64,000 bases of DNA, from NCBI GenBank assembly GCA_022766165.1, contig QYLO01000002.1, positions 96,787 to 160,786 on the forward strand, read 5' to 3'. The notes beneath the pieces are model-generated. The model saw nothing but the letters and a program-made list of their open reading frames with translations. It did not search any database and was not told the DNA's origin. Numbering within the stretch: position 1 is the stretch's first letter; each line of letters opens with the position of its first letter. Source of the DNA: Candidatus Electrothrix gigas. Its GTDB lineage: Bacteria; Desulfobacterota; Desulfobulbia; Desulfobulbales; Desulfobulbaceae. Positions 25,851 to 35,279 of this stretch are shown here, piece by piece. The translations under genes were made by a program, and so were the position numbers.

Positions 25851-26073
25851 CATAAACCATAGGCCTAAGCCTTTGTGACTTTGTGACCCTCTCTCTGATT
25901 GTTTTGGCTTTTTTGGCTTCCTGCTTGACATAATTGTGTGTATGGGGTAAATAATTCTGCTTTGTTCGTGGTATCTTTGCATTGCAAAGAAATATGAGCA
26001 TAATGCAGATATACGTTGATAAAGAAATGTGTGTCAGGAAGTCAGGAAGCGATTACTCTAATTTCAGTGGATC

Positions 26074-27426
26074 ATGTTTGAAAATTTAACAGATCGCCTT
26101 GAAGGCGTATTTAAAAAACTGCGCGGACACGGCAGACTAACAGAAGAAAACATTGAAGAGGCCATGCGTGAAGTGCGCAAGGCTCTGTTAGAAGCCGATG
26201 TTAATCTCCAGGTTGTTAAGGAGTTTATCGCTTCAGTGACCGAAAAAGCCGTTGGCAAAGAGGTGCTGTCCAGTCTGGCACCGGGGCAACAGGTCATCAA
26301 GGTTGTACACGAAGAACTGGTGACCTTACTGGGAAGCAAGGCCGAGCCTTTACGCCTTGACGGACCCCAGCCCGTTGTCATGATGATGGCTGGCTTACAG
26401 GGTTCAGGAAAGACAACAACCTCAGCTAAGATTGCCCGGCAACTGAAAGAAAAAGGTCGAAAGCCCTTTCTGGTACCAGCGGATGTGTATCGTCCCGCAG
26501 CTATTGAGCAGTTGCATGTACTTGGTGAGCAGCTTGACGTTCCGGTCTTTGACTCTTCTGCTGACCAACGTCCGGTCGATATTGCCCGTCAAGCCGTTGC
26601 TCAAGCCAAAAAAGACGGTCATGACACGGTCATCATTGATACTGCGGGTCGCCTCCACGTTGATGAACAGTTGATGGGTGAGTTGCAAGAGATCTCTGCG
26701 GCAGTCGCTCTCTCTGAAGTTCTGTTTGTGGCAGACGCCATGACAGGACAAGATGCTGTTACAGTTGCGGATAAATTTAATACCGATCTTGAGATCACCG
26801 GTGTTATCCTGACCAAGATGGAAGGTGACGCCCGGGGCGGTGCTGCCCTTTCTGTTAAAAAGATCACCGGAAAACCCATTAAGTTTGTCGGTGTAGGCGA
26901 AGCTCTTAATGCCCTTGAAATTTTTCATCCTGACCGTACAGCCTCCCGTATTCTGGGAATGGGCGATGTCTTATCACTCATTGAAAAGGCTGAACAGGTT
27001 GTTGATGAAAAAGAGGCAAAGAAGCTTGCCAAAAAAATTCAAAAAAATGCCTTTACCCTTCAGGATTTTCTGGACCAGCTCCAGAATATGAAGAAAATGG
27101 GGAGTATTGAAGAACTCATGGGCATGGTTCCTGGTATCAACAAGCTCAAGCAGTTACAAAATGCGCCAGCCCCGGATGAAAAAGAGATGGTAAAGACCGA
27201 GGCCATTATTCTGTCCATGACCAAAAAGGAACGGGCAAATTACAAGATCATCAATGCCAGCCGCAGGCAGCGTATTGCCAAGGGATCAGGTACCTCGCTG
27301 CAACAGGTCAACCGGGTGCTGAAGAGCTATACCATGATGCTGAAGATGATGAAAAAGATGCAGGGCAAGGGTGTTGTCACCAAGGGTGGCAAACGACGAA
27401 AAAGACCAAAAGGTCTGCGCCGCTGA
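26074..27426 (+). CDS. ffh: Signal recognition particle protein Ffh
   Basis: Ffh binds 4.5S RNA and signal sequences and delivers nascent membrane proteins to FtsY. The 450-residue protein has the N domain, the GTPase G domain with GLQGSGKTT, DTAGRLHVD and TKMEGDARGG, and the methionine-rich M domain (NMKKMGSIEELMGMVPG, and KMMKKMQGKG at the end). It begins the translation cluster that runs to rnhB. Confidence 0.97.
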   Translation: MFENLTDRLEGVFKKLRGHGRLTEENIEEAMREVRKALLEADVNLQVVKEFIASVTEKAVGKEVLSSLAPGQQVIKVVHEELVTLLGSKAEPLRLDGPQPVVMMMAGLQGSGKTTTSAKIARQLKEKGRKPFLVPADVYRPAAIEQLHVLGEQLDVPVFDSSADQRPVDIARQAVAQAKKDGHDTVIIDTAGRLHVDEQLMGELQEISAAVALSEVLFVADAMTGQDAVTVADKFNTDLEITGVILTKMEGDARGGAALSVKKITGKPIKFVGVGEALNALEIFHPDRTASRILGMGDVLSLIEKAEQVVDEKEAKKLAKKIQKNAFTLQDFLDQLQNMKKMGSIEELMGMVPGINKLKQLQNAPAPDEKEMVKTEAIILSMTKKERANYKIINASRRQRIAKGSGTSLQQVNRVLKSYTMMLKMMKKMQGKGVVTKGGKRRKRPKGLRR

Positions 27427-27533
27427 TGTGCCAAAAAATATTTTGTACTATTTATACTATGTATAACAACATCCCTCCTGCGAGGCAGGGATAACATAAC
27501 ATGACACAACATGATACAGGAGAGATCAGAACA

Positions 27534-27791
27534 ATGCCAGTACGAATTCGTTTAACCAGAAAGGGACGTAAGAAACAACCGTTTTACCGCATAATCGTTG
27601 CCGATTCACAGGCACCGCGTGATGGTAAGTTCCTTGATATTGTTGGAACGTATGACCCTATGCAGGATCCTGCTGTTGTCAAGCTGGATACGGACAAGCT
27701 CCAGGAATGGATGGGCAAAGGAGCAATACCGAGTGGAACAGTCAAGACCTTGATTGATAAGTACGAAGCTCCTGTTGTTGAAGCGGCATAA
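27534..27791 (+). CDS. rpsP: Ribosomal protein S16
   Basis: The protein starts MPVRIRLTRKGRKKQPFYRI, the S16 signature. The ATG at 27534 follows GGAGAG; an upstream in-frame ATG at 27501 would add 11 unrelated residues. About 85 residues, normal length. It precedes khpA and rimM as in many bacteria. Confidence 0.97.
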   Translation: MPVRIRLTRKGRKKQPFYRIIVADSQAPRDGKFLDIVGTYDPMQDPAVVKLDTDKLQEWMGKGAIPSGTVKTLIDKYEAPVVEAA

Positions 27792-27806
27792 CAAGGAGTT
27801 GCCAAA

Positions 27807-28037
27807 ATGAAAGAGCTTATCTCTTTTATTGCAGCCCGGCTTGTCGATGAACCAACAGAGGTTCTGACCGAGCAGCACGAAGAGGACGGTACTGTTACTG
27901 TTGAACTTCGCGTTGCTAAGGATGACCTTGGGAAGGTGATTGGAAAGCAAGGCCGTACAGCCCGGGCAATGCGAACTGTTCTTGCCGCAATGGCGGCCAA
28001 GGATGCAAAACGCTCTCGGCTTGAGATTGTCGAGTAG
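27807..28037 (+). CDS. khpA: KH-domain RNA-binding protein KhpA
   Basis: The 76-residue protein is a single KH domain with the VIGKQGRTARAMRTVL helix-loop-helix of KhpA/YlqC. It binds RNA, usually with KhpB, and affects cell-division and translation genes in other bacteria. Its position between rpsP and rimM is the standard one. AAGGAG precedes the start. Confidence 0.94.
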   Translation: MKELISFIAARLVDEPTEVLTEQHEEDGTVTVELRVAKDDLGKVIGKQGRTARAMRTVLAAMAAKDAKRSRLEIVE

Positions 28038-28086
28038 TTGTTAAGTAGTTGTTGAGGTAGTTGTTGAGTAACTATGTTTGATACCT

Positions 28087-28641
28087 ATGTCTGATGCCAG
28101 TAAGACAAAATTTGTTCCAGAGCTTGTTACAGAGCTTGTCCTAGTAGGAAAGGTGACAAAAGCGCATTCCATTAAGGGCGAGATTAAGGTCCATCCCTTT
28201 TCTGGTTCACCGCAGACAATGCTTGCATATCCTGAAATTTTGCTTGATGCAGAGGGCTGCGCCTCTCCTGTTCCCTATCGGGTCGAACGGGCAAGGGTGC
28301 AAAAAAATGCTGTACTGCTGCAGCTCACAGGGTGTACAGATCGCAATGCAGCGGAAAAACTGGTTCATTCAAAGGTGTATGTTCATGAAGATGCGTTGCC
28401 AGCACCAAAACCTGATGAACTTTACCTGAGAGATCTGGAAGGCAAGCTCTTGCAAACCCAAGACGGGCAAACTGTTGGACGTATTCAGAGCTTTCTTGCA
28501 AATGGATTGCAGGATCTGCTCTGCGTAAAGAGCAATGGAGAGGAGTACCTGATACCGTTGGTCCCTGAATTTCTTCAAACTGTTGATAAAGATACGGTAA
28601 CGGTTTCTCTGCCACCGGGCCTGCTTGAGATCAATCATTGA
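28087..28641 (+). CDS. rimM: Ribosome maturation factor RimM
   Basis: RimM assists 30S 3'-domain assembly around S19. The protein has the N-terminal RimM barrel (LVLVGKVTKAHSIKGEIKVH) and the PRC-type barrel (LYLRDLEGKLLQTQDG, then FLANGLQDLLCVKSNGEEYL and IPLVPEFL). I prefer ATG 28087 (MSDASKTKF) to the TTG three codons earlier; neither has a strong site. The short gap before it contains imperfect copies of GTAGTTGTTGAG. Confidence 0.94.
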   Translation: MSDASKTKFVPELVTELVLVGKVTKAHSIKGEIKVHPFSGSPQTMLAYPEILLDAEGCASPVPYRVERARVQKNAVLLQLTGCTDRNAAEKLVHSKVYVHEDALPAPKPDELYLRDLEGKLLQTQDGQTVGRIQSFLANGLQDLLCVKSNGEEYLIPLVPEFLQTVDKDTVTVSLPPGLLEINH

Positions 28642-28692
28642 ATCAAGAGTTGATAATTTGATAGGCTGATAGCCCGATGACTGAGTCACCTC

Positions 28693-29493
28693 ATGCGTTT
28701 TGAAGTTCTGACAATTTTTCCTGATCTGTTCAGTACGCCCTTGCAGGAAGGCATCCTGAAACGGGCCATACAGGCTGACCACATCAGGGTGAATCTTCAT
28801 AATATACGGGATTGGGCAACAGATAAACATGCCATGACCGATGATCGTCCCTTTGGTGGTGGCGAAGGCATGGTGATGAAACCTGAACCCTTGGCAGCCT
28901 GTCTGCACGATGTTCAGGCGGATAAACAGGGGACAGTGGTGTTGCTTTCTCCCCGTGGTACGGTCTATAAGCAACAGACTGCTGAACGGCTCGCTGGCCT
29001 TGAAAAATTGGTTTTAGTCTGCGGTCGGTATGAAGGGATAGATGAGCGTTTTTACAGTCTCTACGTTGATGAAGAGCTGTCTATAGGTGATTACATCCTT
29101 ACCGGTGGTGAATTGGCCGCTATGGTGGTGATTGACTCTGTTACACGTCTACTGCCCGGTGTACTGGGTTGCCCGGATTCTGCTAAAAAAGATACCTTTA
29201 GCCGTGGCCTTCTAAAGCATGGGCAGTATACCCGGCCCCGTGAATTTGAAGGACGTGCTGTCCCGGACGTGCTGTTACAGGGTGATCATGCTCGGATTGA
29301 AGAACATCGATTTCTTGATTCTGTGCGTAAAACCCTTGAATGTCGACCAGAGCTGTTAGGCAAGGTGACCTTTTCAAAGGCAGAAAGGAAACAACTCCGA
29401 CGAGCAGGACTTTTTGAGCAGGTACAGCAGGCTGTCACCGCAACCGCTGTAGCCAGCAGTGGGCAACAACAGTATCAATCACAGGATAAATAA
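28693..29493 (+). CDS. trmD: tRNA (guanine-N1-)-methyltransferase TrmD
   Basis: TrmD makes m1G37 in tRNAs to prevent frameshifting. The 266-residue SPOUT protein begins MRFEVLTIFPDLFSTPLQEG, has DDRPFGGGEGMVMKPEPL, the knot motif VCGRYEGIDERF and YILTGGELAAMVV. The C-terminal tail beyond about residue 245 is short and glutamine-rich. It lies in the standard rimM-trmD-rplS order. Confidence 0.97.
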   Translation: MRFEVLTIFPDLFSTPLQEGILKRAIQADHIRVNLHNIRDWATDKHAMTDDRPFGGGEGMVMKPEPLAACLHDVQADKQGTVVLLSPRGTVYKQQTAERLAGLEKLVLVCGRYEGIDERFYSLYVDEELSIGDYILTGGELAAMVVIDSVTRLLPGVLGCPDSAKKDTFSRGLLKHGQYTRPREFEGRAVPDVLLQGDHARIEEHRFLDSVRKTLECRPELLGKVTFSKAERKQLRRAGLFEQVQQAVTATAVASSGQQQYQSQDK

Positions 29494-29514
29494 AAGAGTG
29501 AAAAAAGAGTGGAT

Positions 29515-30090
29515 ATGAGTTTTCGTCTTGATATCGCTCTGATCCATTATCCTGTTGTGAACAAAAAACAGGAAATCGTTGGCTCTGCGGTTACGAACCT
29601 GGATATACATGATATTGCCCGGGCAGGCAGAACCTTTGGAGTAAGAACCTATTGGGTTGTCACTCCATACGAGCAGCAACAGGAGCTGACAGCCAGCATT
29701 GCTGACCATTGGACAAAAGGATATGGTGGAACAGTTAATCCTGATCGGGCAGATGCCCTGTCCATTATTCAAATTCGTACAAGCATTGAGCAAGTTCTTG
29801 CGGACATGAGCGAACAGGACAGGCAACCGCCTTTGGTCGTTGCCACAAGTGCCAGTCGGCTGTGTAAAAAAATGAGCTATGCTGCATTACAGAACGAGTT
29901 ACAACAGGGACAACCGATCCTGCTTCTCCTTGGAACCGCTTGGGGACTGGCACCTCAAGTCATAGAGCTGGCTGATGTAGCCTTGCCACCAATTATGGGA
30001 TCTATGGGAGCAGGAACGTATAATCATCTCTCGGTACGTTCAGCAGCTTCGATTTGTTTAGATCGGCTCTGCGGTCATCGAGAAGACTGA
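29515..30090 (+). CDS. SPOUT-type RNA methyltransferase (PF09936 family)
   Basis: The roughly 191-residue protein (MSFRLDIALIHYPVVNKKQE) belongs to the small SAM-dependent methyltransferase family typically placed between trmD and rplS in deltaproteobacteria and Aquificae. It has a trefoil-knot type ending (LLLGTAWGLAP, then IMGSMGAGTYNHLSVRSAASI). The RNA target is not known. A GTG two codons upstream is an alternative start. Confidence 0.9.
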   Translation: MSFRLDIALIHYPVVNKKQEIVGSAVTNLDIHDIARAGRTFGVRTYWVVTPYEQQQELTASIADHWTKGYGGTVNPDRADALSIIQIRTSIEQVLADMSEQDRQPPLVVATSASRLCKKMSYAALQNELQQGQPILLLLGTAWGLAPQVIELADVALPPIMGSMGAGTYNHLSVRSAASICLDRLCGHRED

Positions 30091-30212
30091 AAAGATTGAG
30101 CAGTCATTCAGAATTGCATAGAAAAATTCGTTAGTAGATAGATATAATCTGGGGTGGTACGGAGGCCCATTGGATGTTGCAAGAATAATATCCGCAAAAA
30201 AAACAAAAAGCT

Positions 30213-30563
30213 ATGAATATTATTGATAAAATCGACCAAGAGCAGATGCGCTTTGATTTGCCGAATTTCCGTCCAGGAGATACTGTAAAAGTACATATAC
30301 GTATTGTTGAAGGAAACAAAGAGCGTATTCAGGTATTTCAGGGTGTTGTCCTGAAGAGAAAACGTGGTATGATGGATGCCACATTTACTGTGCGTAAGAT
30401 CTCTCATGGTGGCGTTGGTGTTGAAAAGACCTTTGCCCTGCATTCACCCCGTCTTGAGACTGTTGAAGTCGTTTCCGAAGGACGGGTACGTCGTTCTCGT
30501 CTCTACTACCTGCGTGATCGTCGGGGTAAAGCCGCTCGTATTCGTGAACGGGGCAGAGTGTAA
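30213..30563 (+). CDS. rplS: Ribosomal protein L19
   Basis: The 116-residue protein has the L19 signatures [31 protein letters not shown], and [34 protein letters not shown]. It sits at the end of the standard cluster. The C-terminus is normal. Confidence 0.98.
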   Translation: MNIIDKIDQEQMRFDLPNFRPGDTVKVHIRIVEGNKERIQVFQGVVLKRKRGMMDATFTVRKISHGGVGVEKTFALHSPRLETVEVVSEGRVRRSRLYYLRDRRGKAARIRERGRV

Positions 30564-30637
30564 CAAAGGCTATAACGATACGCAAAGACTAGACTTAAAT
30601 TATGGAGAGGTGCGGTTGTATATAGTTTGTATATATC

Positions 30638-31339
30638 ATGAAAAATACTTCCCCCTCTTCCGCCTTTTCTCCTGCCTCTTTTATCGACACCTTTGCATAC
30701 GAGCGAAGTCTTAAAGAGCAAGGGTTTTTGCATATTGCCGGAGTTGATGAAGCCGGACGTGGTCCCTTAGCAGGCCCTGTGGTCGCTGGATGCGTCATAT
30801 TTTCATCACACTGTGCCACCCACCTGTATCAAGATTCCAAAAAAATTACAGCTCGCCAGCGAGATATTCTGTTTGAAAAACTCCATAATTCCGAGGCGGC
30901 TCTCGGAGTTGGAATTGCCGACCCAGCAGAAATTGACCGCATCAATATCCTTCAGGCATCGTTGCTTGCCATGCAGCGAGCTGTGCAAGACTGCACGAAA
31001 AAGAGCGGCCTCTCTCCTGACTTCCTGTTGGTTGACGGTACCTTTCAGGTGCCAATGGAGCTTCTGCAAAAGACACTGACCAAGGGCGAATCAAAAAGTG
31101 CCTCAATAGCAGCAGCCTCTATCGTTGCCAAGGTCACCCGTGACCGTTTGATGGTAGAATACGGCCTTCAGTACCCACAGTATAATTTTCAGCAGCATAA
31201 GGGATATCCGACTAAAGCACATCGGACTGCTCTTACTGCATTTGGCCCCTCTCCTCTGCACAGAAAAACCTTTAAGGGCGTTCGAGAATTTTTTCAGGAA
31301 AATATATCGAAGGAGCAGGTAAGCCAGAAGAACGTATAA
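30638..31339 (+). CDS. rnhB: Ribonuclease HII
   Basis: RNase HII removes ribonucleotides and RNA-DNA hybrids. The 233-residue protein contains the catalytic GVDEAGRGPLAGPV (DEAGRG motif), the DSK motif (YQDSKKITARQRD), LLVDGTF and KSASIAAASIVAKVTRD. A Ser/Pro-rich N-terminal extension of about 25 residues precedes the fold. It closes the ffh-to-rnhB cluster and is followed by a terminator. Confidence 0.96.
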   Translation: MKNTSPSSAFSPASFIDTFAYERSLKEQGFLHIAGVDEAGRGPLAGPVVAGCVIFSSHCATHLYQDSKKITARQRDILFEKLHNSEAALGVGIADPAEIDRINILQASLLAMQRAVQDCTKKSGLSPDFLLVDGTFQVPMELLQKTLTKGESKSASIAAASIVAKVTRDRLMVEYGLQYPQYNFQQHKGYPTKAHRTALTAFGPSPLHRKTFKGVREFFQENISKEQVSQKNV

Positions 31340-31391
31340 CTTATGTAGGGAGCGGGTAACATGGCAGTACTTGTTCGTGATTACCCTGAAT

Positions 31392-31440
31392 AAAAAAAGG
31401 CAATGCTCATTTGGAAAGATGAACACTGCCTTTTTTGTTT
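31392..31440 (+). terminator. Rho-independent terminator after rnhB
   Basis: AAAAAAGGCAATGCTCAT pairs imperfectly with ATGAACACTGCCTTTTTT around a short loop, and T-rich sequence follows. It may be used from both strands, since the next gene converges. Confidence 0.85.
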
Positions 31441-31478
31441 TTACATTGTAGCCTGTAGATCAGGTCGACTAAGAAGTA

Positions 31479-33386
31479 TTAAGTATTATTCCAGTCCTCA
31501 ATGATACATTTAACAGTTTCTTTTCCTGAAATCATTACCATCTCAAACCCACCGCCTGGATTTGTCCAAGCGCTTGAAAGATAGAGACCAGGAATAGGTG
31601 TTCTGTTTCCAACCCTGTTCAACCCTGAATTATCCAAAGCCTGTTCATATCCGTATATTGCTCCTCCAGGATTGCAGGTATATCGAACATTGGTTAATGG
31701 AGTGGAGGAGTCTTTCATAACAACTCTATCTGAAAGTCCAGGTAATGCCTTTTCTTCGATTATCCTGATCATTGTGTCGGTAACATCGTCTTTCTTGGCA
31801 TAATAGTCATCAATTGTCACTGGCTCACTCACCTGCTCGTTACTGATCTGATAGTAACTTTTATATACCTCCTCAAATTGCTCCCATGGTTCATAGCCGC
31901 AAAGCATGGTAAGAGTAAGTGAGGCATAACCCTCTGGTGAATGTGAGATAGAATAAGCTAACTTATCATACGCCACAACAGCAATCATGGTTCCTTCGGG
32001 ATCACATTTCTGACTTGCATGAAATAGTTTTTTGTCATCATCATTCGCATAAAAAGCCGTACTTGTGCCAAGCTTCTCATAGGCTTCTATAAAGCCGTCA
32101 TTCTTATCCTGACTCATATCCAAACCAAGCCACACATTAAAATGACTTAAACTCGGCTGATAACGAGATATGTTTTTGGTAAACGTTGCTGGTACTGCTG
32201 ATGCAGGCAGCAATTTGTCAAAGGTATCAGGAACAGATGCATTACTAATCACTGCATTTGCACGATATGCAACAGATCCTTCCACCGGATCTATTACCTT
32301 AACACCAACAGCCTTTCCGTCTTCAACAATAATCTCAGTTACTTCAGTGTCCAAAAGTACCGTGCCACCAAGAAATGGATAATCTGATTCAGGTGGAGTG
32401 GGTGGATCTGTAATACTTGAAACTAACAGATTACTGAGATCTTGCGAAGTTCCCTGAAGATCTACATCTGCTGGACTGTTCTCGGGATTACCCTGGAGGT
32501 AAAAAGCACCAAAGGCATGGTACAGCCCTGTATTCATTAAATAAAACCAAGCCGGAAGTTCTGCAGAAGGAAGACCGTAATACCCACATGTTTGCCCTAA
32601 AATAGCCTTGAGCTGAGGATTTTTTATTTTGTACTCTTTAAAAAGATCGTCAAGCGTCTGTGCCTTGATCTTTTTATTTTTCCACAACAGGGCAGCCCAT
32701 GTAGGATACTCAACTGGAAATAGAGTAATATCACTTGGCATGCCATGCTCTGCACTATAAAATTTGATGATATCGGTAAGCAATTCCCTCCAACATTGCA
32801 TATACCCTGAAAGTCCTTCCTGCTCATCAGGAAAGATATCAACAAGTGTGCTGTAGATACCAGCCGGACCAACACTCGAATCTTGGTTAAAAAAGACCAG
32901 ATTCAAATAGCCATCTAGTTGGCTTGACAAACCTGCTATATCAATTGGCGGTTGTAAAAAAGGCTGAAGAAGTTGAAAGGGAGGTTGGGGTAAACTTGCT
33001 GAAAAATCTGGAAATATTGAAGTCCAACTGGATGAATGGGGAGCAAAGCTCAACTTATCCCATACACCAAGTTGCTGTAACAACGCATGATTCAGAGGAT
33101 TGCCGGTTACGGCATGTAACGAGGTCTCGCATACAAAGTCACCTCGTTGAAATGAACTGGCATATCCTCCAGCTACATCTCGTTTATCAATGACAAGTGG
33201 CCTACGACCATTCATGGCAAAAAGAGCGGCACATGATAATCCTCCCAGCCCGGCGCCAATGACGATAACATCATACTCTCCCTCACCAGCACCTTGATCT
33301 TGGGCAAATACAGGGATCTGCCAGTTGACAAGTGCTGCTGCTGAGGCCATCGCTGATATTCGTAAAAAATCTCTGCGTGAAAACAT
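31479..33386 (-). CDS. Tat-exported FAD-dependent oxidoreductase, phytoene-desaturase-like
   Basis: The ATG at 33386 follows the strong site GAGAGGAG and opens with a twin-arginine signal (MFSRRDFLRISAMASAAALV); a longer frame to 33455 lacks such a site. The mature protein begins with the dinucleotide-binding motif VIVIGAGLGGLSCAALFAMNG and VIDKRDVAGGYASSF, as in the phytoene desaturase/carotenoid isomerase group. The C-terminal part ends with LSSAWTNPGGGFEMVMISGK, the FAD-ribityl contact of this family. About 635 residues is long because of inserts. The substrate is unknown; periplasmic location is inferred from the Tat signal. Confidence 0.88.
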   Translation of the reverse strand: MFSRRDFLRISAMASAAALVNWQIPVFAQDQGAGEGEYDVIVIGAGLGGLSCAALFAMNGRRPLVIDKRDVAGGYASSFQRGDFVCETSLHAVTGNPLNHALLQQLGVWDKLSFAPHSSSWTSIFPDFSASLPQPPFQLLQPFLQPPIDIAGLSSQLDGYLNLVFFNQDSSVGPAGIYSTLVDIFPDEQEGLSGYMQCWRELLTDIIKFYSAEHGMPSDITLFPVEYPTWAALLWKNKKIKAQTLDDLFKEYKIKNPQLKAILGQTCGYYGLPSAELPAWFYLMNTGLYHAFGAFYLQGNPENSPADVDLQGTSQDLSNLLVSSITDPPTPPESDYPFLGGTVLLDTEVTEIIVEDGKAVGVKVIDPVEGSVAYRANAVISNASVPDTFDKLLPASAVPATFTKNISRYQPSLSHFNVWLGLDMSQDKNDGFIEAYEKLGTSTAFYANDDDKKLFHASQKCDPEGTMIAVVAYDKLAYSISHSPEGYASLTLTMLCGYEPWEQFEEVYKSYYQISNEQVSEPVTIDDYYAKKDDVTDTMIRIIEEKALPGLSDRVVMKDSSTPLTNVRYTCNPGGAIYGYEQALDNSGLNRVGNRTPIPGLYLSSAWTNPGGGFEMVMISGKETVKCIIEDWNNT

Positions 33387-33845
33387 ATTGGTCTCCTCTC
33401 TCATGCTTATGCGTTCTACCTTTGCCGCTTTTATATGAGGCCTGTCTCTTTTCATGACCTGACCGAAAATACTTAAAAAAATAAAACTATCTCCTCCCTA
33501 GAGTTGCCTAACGGGAGTCAGAGAACACATTTTTAAGAGGAAACCTTATTTGTCGTTTCATGATAGTCAGCATAAGTATCTGTATTCAAATTAAGCCCTT
33601 GGGTCAAAACAACAAAACATGAAAGAGGTATTTTCATATACAAGTCATTTTAAAAGGGTACATTCCTCATCTACTTATATCATAAAAAAGCACAGGACAA
33701 CAAGGTGAAAAATACCGTTTTGTAAATAAGATGATACTCTGAAAATTTTTTAGGAGATTTTGAGAAGATTTGTCAAAGACAAGCTCTTTTTTACAGTGTG
33801 GGAGGGAATTAATGCTTGAACTTGCCGTTTTGTATGATAATACGG
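33387..33845. other. Intergenic stretch without a recognisable gene
   Basis: This AT-rich stretch lies between the oxidoreductase start and tRNA-Arg. I see no ORF with a credible start, no RNA motif I know, and no clear repeat. It probably holds the oxidoreductase promoter. Confidence 0.5.
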
Positions 33846-33922
33846 TGGTGCGCCCGGCAGGATTCGAACCTGCGACACCCAGATTAGGAATCTGGCGCTC
33901 TATCCTACTGAGCTACGGGCGC
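33846..33922 (-). tRNA. tRNA-Arg (anticodon CCT)
   Basis: On the reverse strand the acceptor stem GCGCCCG pairs with CGGGCGC, the D-arm reads TAGCTCAGTAGGATAGAGC, the anticodon loop TTCCTAA carries CCT, the T-arm has GGTTCGAATCC, and CCA is encoded. It stands alone beside glgC. Confidence 0.96.
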
Positions 33923-33986
33923 AAAGGAGAGATGCCTATCTTTACCTAAATGCACCTTAAAAGCAATGGATTTTTATACGATACGC

Positions 33987-35279
33987 TTAAAAAGTTTCAC
34001 CATGTTTCAGCTCAACAGGAAACACCCTGTTATCCTGTCCCTTTGGTCCCCTGGTACCAAGACCAGGACGTATAATACAGTTTCTGCCTACTCTGGTTTC
34101 TGCTGGAACAACAGTCTTTTTGCCTATTAAGGTAATTCCGCTGTATAGATGGGTCGGATGTTCTTGATTGCAAATCTTCTTTTTTTCCTCATCGCCATAT
34201 CCAACAACGGCCCCTTTTCCAATACGTACTCCTTTATCGCAGACTGTTAAGTCCACCTCAGCACCAGCTTCAATGATTGCATCTTCTAAGATAACAGAGT
34301 CACGGACAACAGCTCCTTGTTCAACAATCACCCCTGGAGACAAGACCGAATTGACCACTGTTCCTTTAATCACACTTCCAGCTGAAATCATAGAGGACTG
34401 CACTGTACATCCCTGCATAAAACGGGCTGGAGCCCTGTCCATAGGTCGACCATCGGCCTCTGTATTAGGCCGTATCCCCCACTCTTCTGGTGAGATACCA
34501 GAGTCAGCACGGAGAATATCCATATTTGCATCCCAATAGGACTGAATTGTGCCAACATCTCGCCAGTAGCCATAAAAAGGATAGGCATAGACCTGCTTTT
34601 CCTCAATAGCTCGGGGAATAATATGCATGCCAAAATCCACCTCTTCCCGATCATAGGAAAGTGCCTTGAGCAGGTATTCGGTATCAAAAACATAAATACC
34701 CATTGAGGCAAGGTTGGTTCGCGGTTCTTTGGGTTTTTCCTCCCAATCAACAATGCGGTGTTCATCATCAACAATACCAGCACCAAACTGATGGATCTCA
34801 CTTTTTGGCACCACCATCATACCAATAGTGACACCGGCATTTTTTTTACAATGGTATGAGATCATATCATCAAAATCCATCTTATAAATATGATCACCTG
34901 ACAGAATAACAACTTGCTCTGAATGATTATTTCTTATAAAATCAATGTTTTGACGAATAGCGTCTGCTGTTCCCTTGTACCAATCCGAATCTTTTTCACC
35001 GGTGCGAGGGGGCAAAATTTTTACTCCACGTGTTCTTCCTGTGAAATCCCAAGCTTCACCGTTTTGGATATGGCGCATCAGGGATAAGGGCTTATACTGG
35101 GTCAACACGCCAACCCGGTTCAGACCAGAATTCATCACATTGGACAGAGAAAAATCAATGATCCGATATAAGCCACCAAAAGGTACTGCGGGTTTTGCCC
35201 GATGTCCAACTAAGATATTGAGACGGCTGCCAATACCGCCAGCCAGCAAAAGTACCAAGGCATCCTTTGCCTCTCTCAT
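33987..35279 (-). CDS. glgC: Glucose-1-phosphate adenylyltransferase
   Basis: GlgC makes ADP-glucose, the donor for glycogen synthase. The 430-residue protein has LLAGGIGSRLNILVGHRAKP, AVPFGGLYRIIDFSLSN, the SGDHIYKMDF metal site and a C-terminal left-handed beta-helix (VIVEQGAVVRDSVILEDA). ATG 35279 overlaps the upstream paralogue's stop by 4 bases, so the two are translationally coupled. The glycogen synthase gene is at 1.3 kb. Confidence 0.95.
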   Translation of the reverse strand: MREAKDALVLLLAGGIGSRLNILVGHRAKPAVPFGGLYRIIDFSLSNVMNSGLNRVGVLTQYKPLSLMRHIQNGEAWDFTGRTRGVKILPPRTGEKDSDWYKGTADAIRQNIDFIRNNHSEQVVILSGDHIYKMDFDDMISYHCKKNAGVTIGMMVVPKSEIHQFGAGIVDDEHRIVDWEEKPKEPRTNLASMGIYVFDTEYLLKALSYDREEVDFGMHIIPRAIEEKQVYAYPFYGYWRDVGTIQSYWDANMDILRADSGISPEEWGIRPNTEADGRPMDRAPARFMQGCTVQSSMISAGSVIKGTVVNSVLSPGVIVEQGAVVRDSVILEDAIIEAGAEVDLTVCDKGVRIGKGAVVGYGDEEKKKICNQEHPTHLYSGITLIGKKTVVPAETRVGRNCIIRPGLGTRGPKGQDNRVFPVELKHGETF